Assembly: GCF_013201725.1 (NCBI RefSeq)
Contig: NZ_CP053835.1
Location: 1,054,001 to 1,118,000 of the forward strand
DNA: 64,000 nucleotides
Direction of reading: 5' to 3'
Source of the DNA: Arcobacter defluvii
GTDB lineage: Bacteria; Campylobacterota; Campylobacteria; Campylobacterales; Arcobacteraceae
Positions 62,487 through 64,000 of this stretch are shown one piece after another. The notes below the pieces were generated by a model that saw nothing but the letters and a program-made list of their open reading frames with translations, made no database searches and had not been told where the DNA came from. The translations under genes were made by a program, and so were the position numbers. Position 1 is the stretch's first letter, and the number at the start of each line of letters is the position of its first letter.

Positions 62487-63365
62487 TTATTTAATTACTT
62501 GTTTTGAAGAGAATTTATAAATAATATCCAAAAATTTAAACTCTAAATAATCTGCTTGTAACATCAATCTTTTTGCTTTTGTAACTTCTTCTCTTTTTTC
62601 ATTTGAAATCTTTTTATTTAAAAAATCATTTGCAAAATTCATATCAACACCATAAAGTGTATCTCCAATTATAGAGTGACCAATAGAGTCTAAATGAACT
62701 CTTATTTGATGTTGTCTTCCTGTTAGTGGAATAGCTTCAACTAAAGTTTGATTTTTATTTTTATCATAAGATATAGGAGTTATCAACGTTGTTGAGTTTT
62801 TACCGTTTATATCAGTTTTCATTTTTAGTTTTATAATTCCATCATCATTTGTGATTGGTGTGTCTATTTTTATAGGTTTATCTATTTTTCCAAAAACAAT
62901 AGCTTTATATTTTTTTATGTACTCTTTTTCTTCAAACATAGCTTTTAAAAACATATCACTAAAAGCATTTTTAGCAACTAATACTAATCCTGATGTTTCT
63001 GTATCAATTCTATGAACTAAAGAAGCATTTTCTCCTAAATAAAATCTAATTTCATCTAAAAGAGTATATAGGTTTAGTTGATGAGTTAAAGGATGAACAG
63101 TTACCCCACTTGGTTTATCAAAAATAGCAAAATGAAAAGTTTCAAATATTGGTTTTAAACCATATGAGAGAGGTTCAAAAATAGTTATATAAATATAGTT
63201 TGATTTTAAGATTTGATTTTTTTGTAAACGATTGTTATTTTCGTCACTTATTTTGCCTTTTTCAAGTAAAGATAGAGTTAGTTTTAAATCAAGATTTAAA
63301 GTTTGCAAAAAATCTTCAATCTTTTTACCTTTTATTGTTTCAAACTCTTTTTTTATATACGGCAA
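62487..63365 (-). CDS. RluA-family pseudouridine synthase
   Basis: 292 residues. An S4-like N-terminal segment (FETIKGKKIEDFLQTLNL) precedes the catalytic core with the Asp in LVHRIDTETSGLVLVAKN, then GRQHQIRVHLDSIGHSIIGD. Converts specific uridines of 23S rRNA or tRNA to pseudouridine; RluA, C or D type cannot be separated here. It is divergent from the integrase start across 170 bp. Confidence 0.9.
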   Translation of the reverse strand: MPYIKKEFETIKGKKIEDFLQTLNLDLKLTLSLLEKGKISDENNNRLQKNQILKSNYIYITIFEPLSYGLKPIFETFHFAIFDKPSGVTVHPLTHQLNLYTLLDEIRFYLGENASLVHRIDTETSGLVLVAKNAFSDMFLKAMFEEKEYIKKYKAIVFGKIDKPIKIDTPITNDDGIIKLKMKTDINGKNSTTLITPISYDKNKNQTLVEAIPLTGRQHQIRVHLDSIGHSIIGDTLYGVDMNFANDFLNKKISNEKREEVTKAKRLMLQADYLEFKFLDIIYKFSSKQVIK

Positions 63366-63486
63366 ATTAAATTCCTATAGAAAAATATAGTTAAATATAA
63401 ATACCCTTAAAATAGATATTTTTAGATTTATTTAAGAGTTAATGTAAATATAACTGAATATAATTATACATAAATAAACTTAATTT

Positions 63487-63518
63487 AGTATACTTTATAG
63501 TATACTAACAAGTATACT
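63487..63518. promoter_or_regulatory. Three AGTATACT palindromes at exact 12-bp spacing
   Basis: AGTATACT occurs at 63487, 63499 and 63511, each an 8-bp palindrome, starts exactly 12 bp apart, 18 bp before the integrase ATG. Each also holds TATACT, close to a -10 box, so they could be operators over the integrase promoter or recombinase arm sites. Confidence 0.7.
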
Positions 63519-63535
63519 TTAAAAAGGTTTGGCAT

Positions 63536-64000
63536 ATGAATAAATTTGTAAGCATCAATATTGATAAAAAAGATTGCAAAGGTTTATACTTATATTGTGA
63601 TACAGAATTAAAATCAATTAATACAGCAGATGAAGCTACAAAACTAATAGGAAACATTTTTAAATTGCAACTCAAAACTAGAGTTGATGGAAAACTATTT
63701 AAAAAAACTTTCTCATTCAATAAAAATAAAAAATCATTTATAAAAGCATTGGAATATGTAGCAAGTCAAAGAGATGATTTAAGAGCAAAGATTAAAATTG
63801 ATGGAACAGTTAGAGAAATAAAGAGTAATGAAGAAAATACTATAACCAAAAAGATTACATTTTTAAAAGCAGTTGAAGAATATCTACAATTAAAAGAAGT
63901 ATCATTAAGGGCAAGAACTTTAGTATGTTATGAAACAGCTTTATTAAATCATTGTAAAGAGTTACACAATAGAGAAATAACAACTATAACAACTTACGAT
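63536..64000 (+). CDS. Tyrosine recombinase/integrase, N-terminal part, cut by the window edge
   Basis: Open to the right edge without a stop (155 codons). Starts MNKFVSINIDKKDCKGLYLYC; an arm-type binding domain comes first (KLQLKTRVDGKLFKKTFSFN), then a SAM-like core-binding domain with FLKAVEEYLQLKEVSLRARTL and YETALLNHCKEL. The catalytic domain with R-H-R-Y lies outside the window. This is the usual N-terminus of phage or ICE integrases, so a mobile element probably begins here. No tRNA is seen next to it. Confidence 0.75.
   Translation, partial: MNKFVSINIDKKDCKGLYLYCDTELKSINTADEATKLIGNIFKLQLKTRVDGKLFKKTFSFNKNKKSFIKALEYVASQRDDLRAKIKIDGTVREIKSNEENTITKKITFLKAVEEYLQLKEVSLRARTLVCYETALLNHCKELHNREITTITTYD

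Noticed and set aside
1-64000. CRISPR arrays, tRNA and rRNA genes
   Set aside because: No spacer-repeat pattern other than the protein-coding adhesin repeats, and no GC-richer cloverleaf or rRNA-like segment was seen in any gap.
1-64000. Poly-G phase-variable tracts as in Campylobacter
   Set aside because: No G or C run longer than about five bases was noticed; the possible phase variation here is by repeat-unit number.

Overview
The window comes from a very AT-rich, Gram-negative bacterium. I read it as a member of Campylobacterota, most likely the Arcobacter/Aliarcobacter group. The reasons are the strong A/T codon bias, the Csd4/Pgp1-type cell-shape carboxypeptidase, the di-haem cytochrome c peroxidase, the NhaD antiporter, the many c-di-GMP and two-component genes, and the compact operons with overlapping starts. 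This is inference from gene content; there is no rRNA or tRNA in the window to anchor it. No stretch of more than about 180 bp lacks a gene, so intergenic content is limited to hairpin terminators, divergent promoters and a few unexplained palindromes.

Layout. 1-6436: the 3' part of a large autotransporter adhesin built from near-identical 276/279-bp repeats, followed by a periplasmic parvulin-like chaperone and a lipoprotein hydrolase. 6507-10832: a membrane protein, a cytochrome c peroxidase and a PAS-GGDEF-EAL protein. 10852-19114: housekeeping genes (ftsY, a TlpA thioredoxin, 5-formyl-THF cyclo-ligase, RNase Y, rsmD, an orphan peptide-transporter permease, an SDR, a TIGR02757 protein). 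19199-29461: a type I restriction-modification island, hsdM-hsdS-[nuclease + Ski2-like helicase]-Fic remnant-rhuM-hsdR. The nuclease/helicase pair resembles the Hachiman (HamA/HamB) anti-phage system and is nested between hsdS and hsdR. 29532-33296: a TsdA-like di-haem cytochrome, then a Cache-type sensor, a response regulator and a histidine kinase. 33373-45444: mixed housekeeping (diguanylate cyclase, YqeY, ABC-F, CDF exporter, aminotransferase, YgjP protease, a DUF721-like protein, a small lipoprotein, nadB, nhaD, guaA). 45609-58696: small accessory and metabolic genes (HNH, GNAT, SelO, ABM, HTH, RidA, methyltransferase, RNase D-like, EamA, pentapeptide repeat, Csd4-like, PlsC, SfsA, APC permease, hemerythrin). 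58860-62418: an O-acylation group (acyltransferase-3, SGNH protein, MBOAT). 62487-64000: an RluA pseudouridine synthase and the start of a tyrosine recombinase that runs off the right edge, probably the border of an integrated element.

The most interesting region is 19199-29461, where two or three defence modules share one operon-like unit with overlapping or nearly abutting genes. Secondary points are the recombination-prone adhesin repeats, three 12-bp-phased AGTATACT palindromes in front of the integrase, an RNase D-like gene whose best start is ATC, a duplicated selO 3' end flanking a GNAT gene, and a 48-codon lipoprotein gene coupled to nadB.
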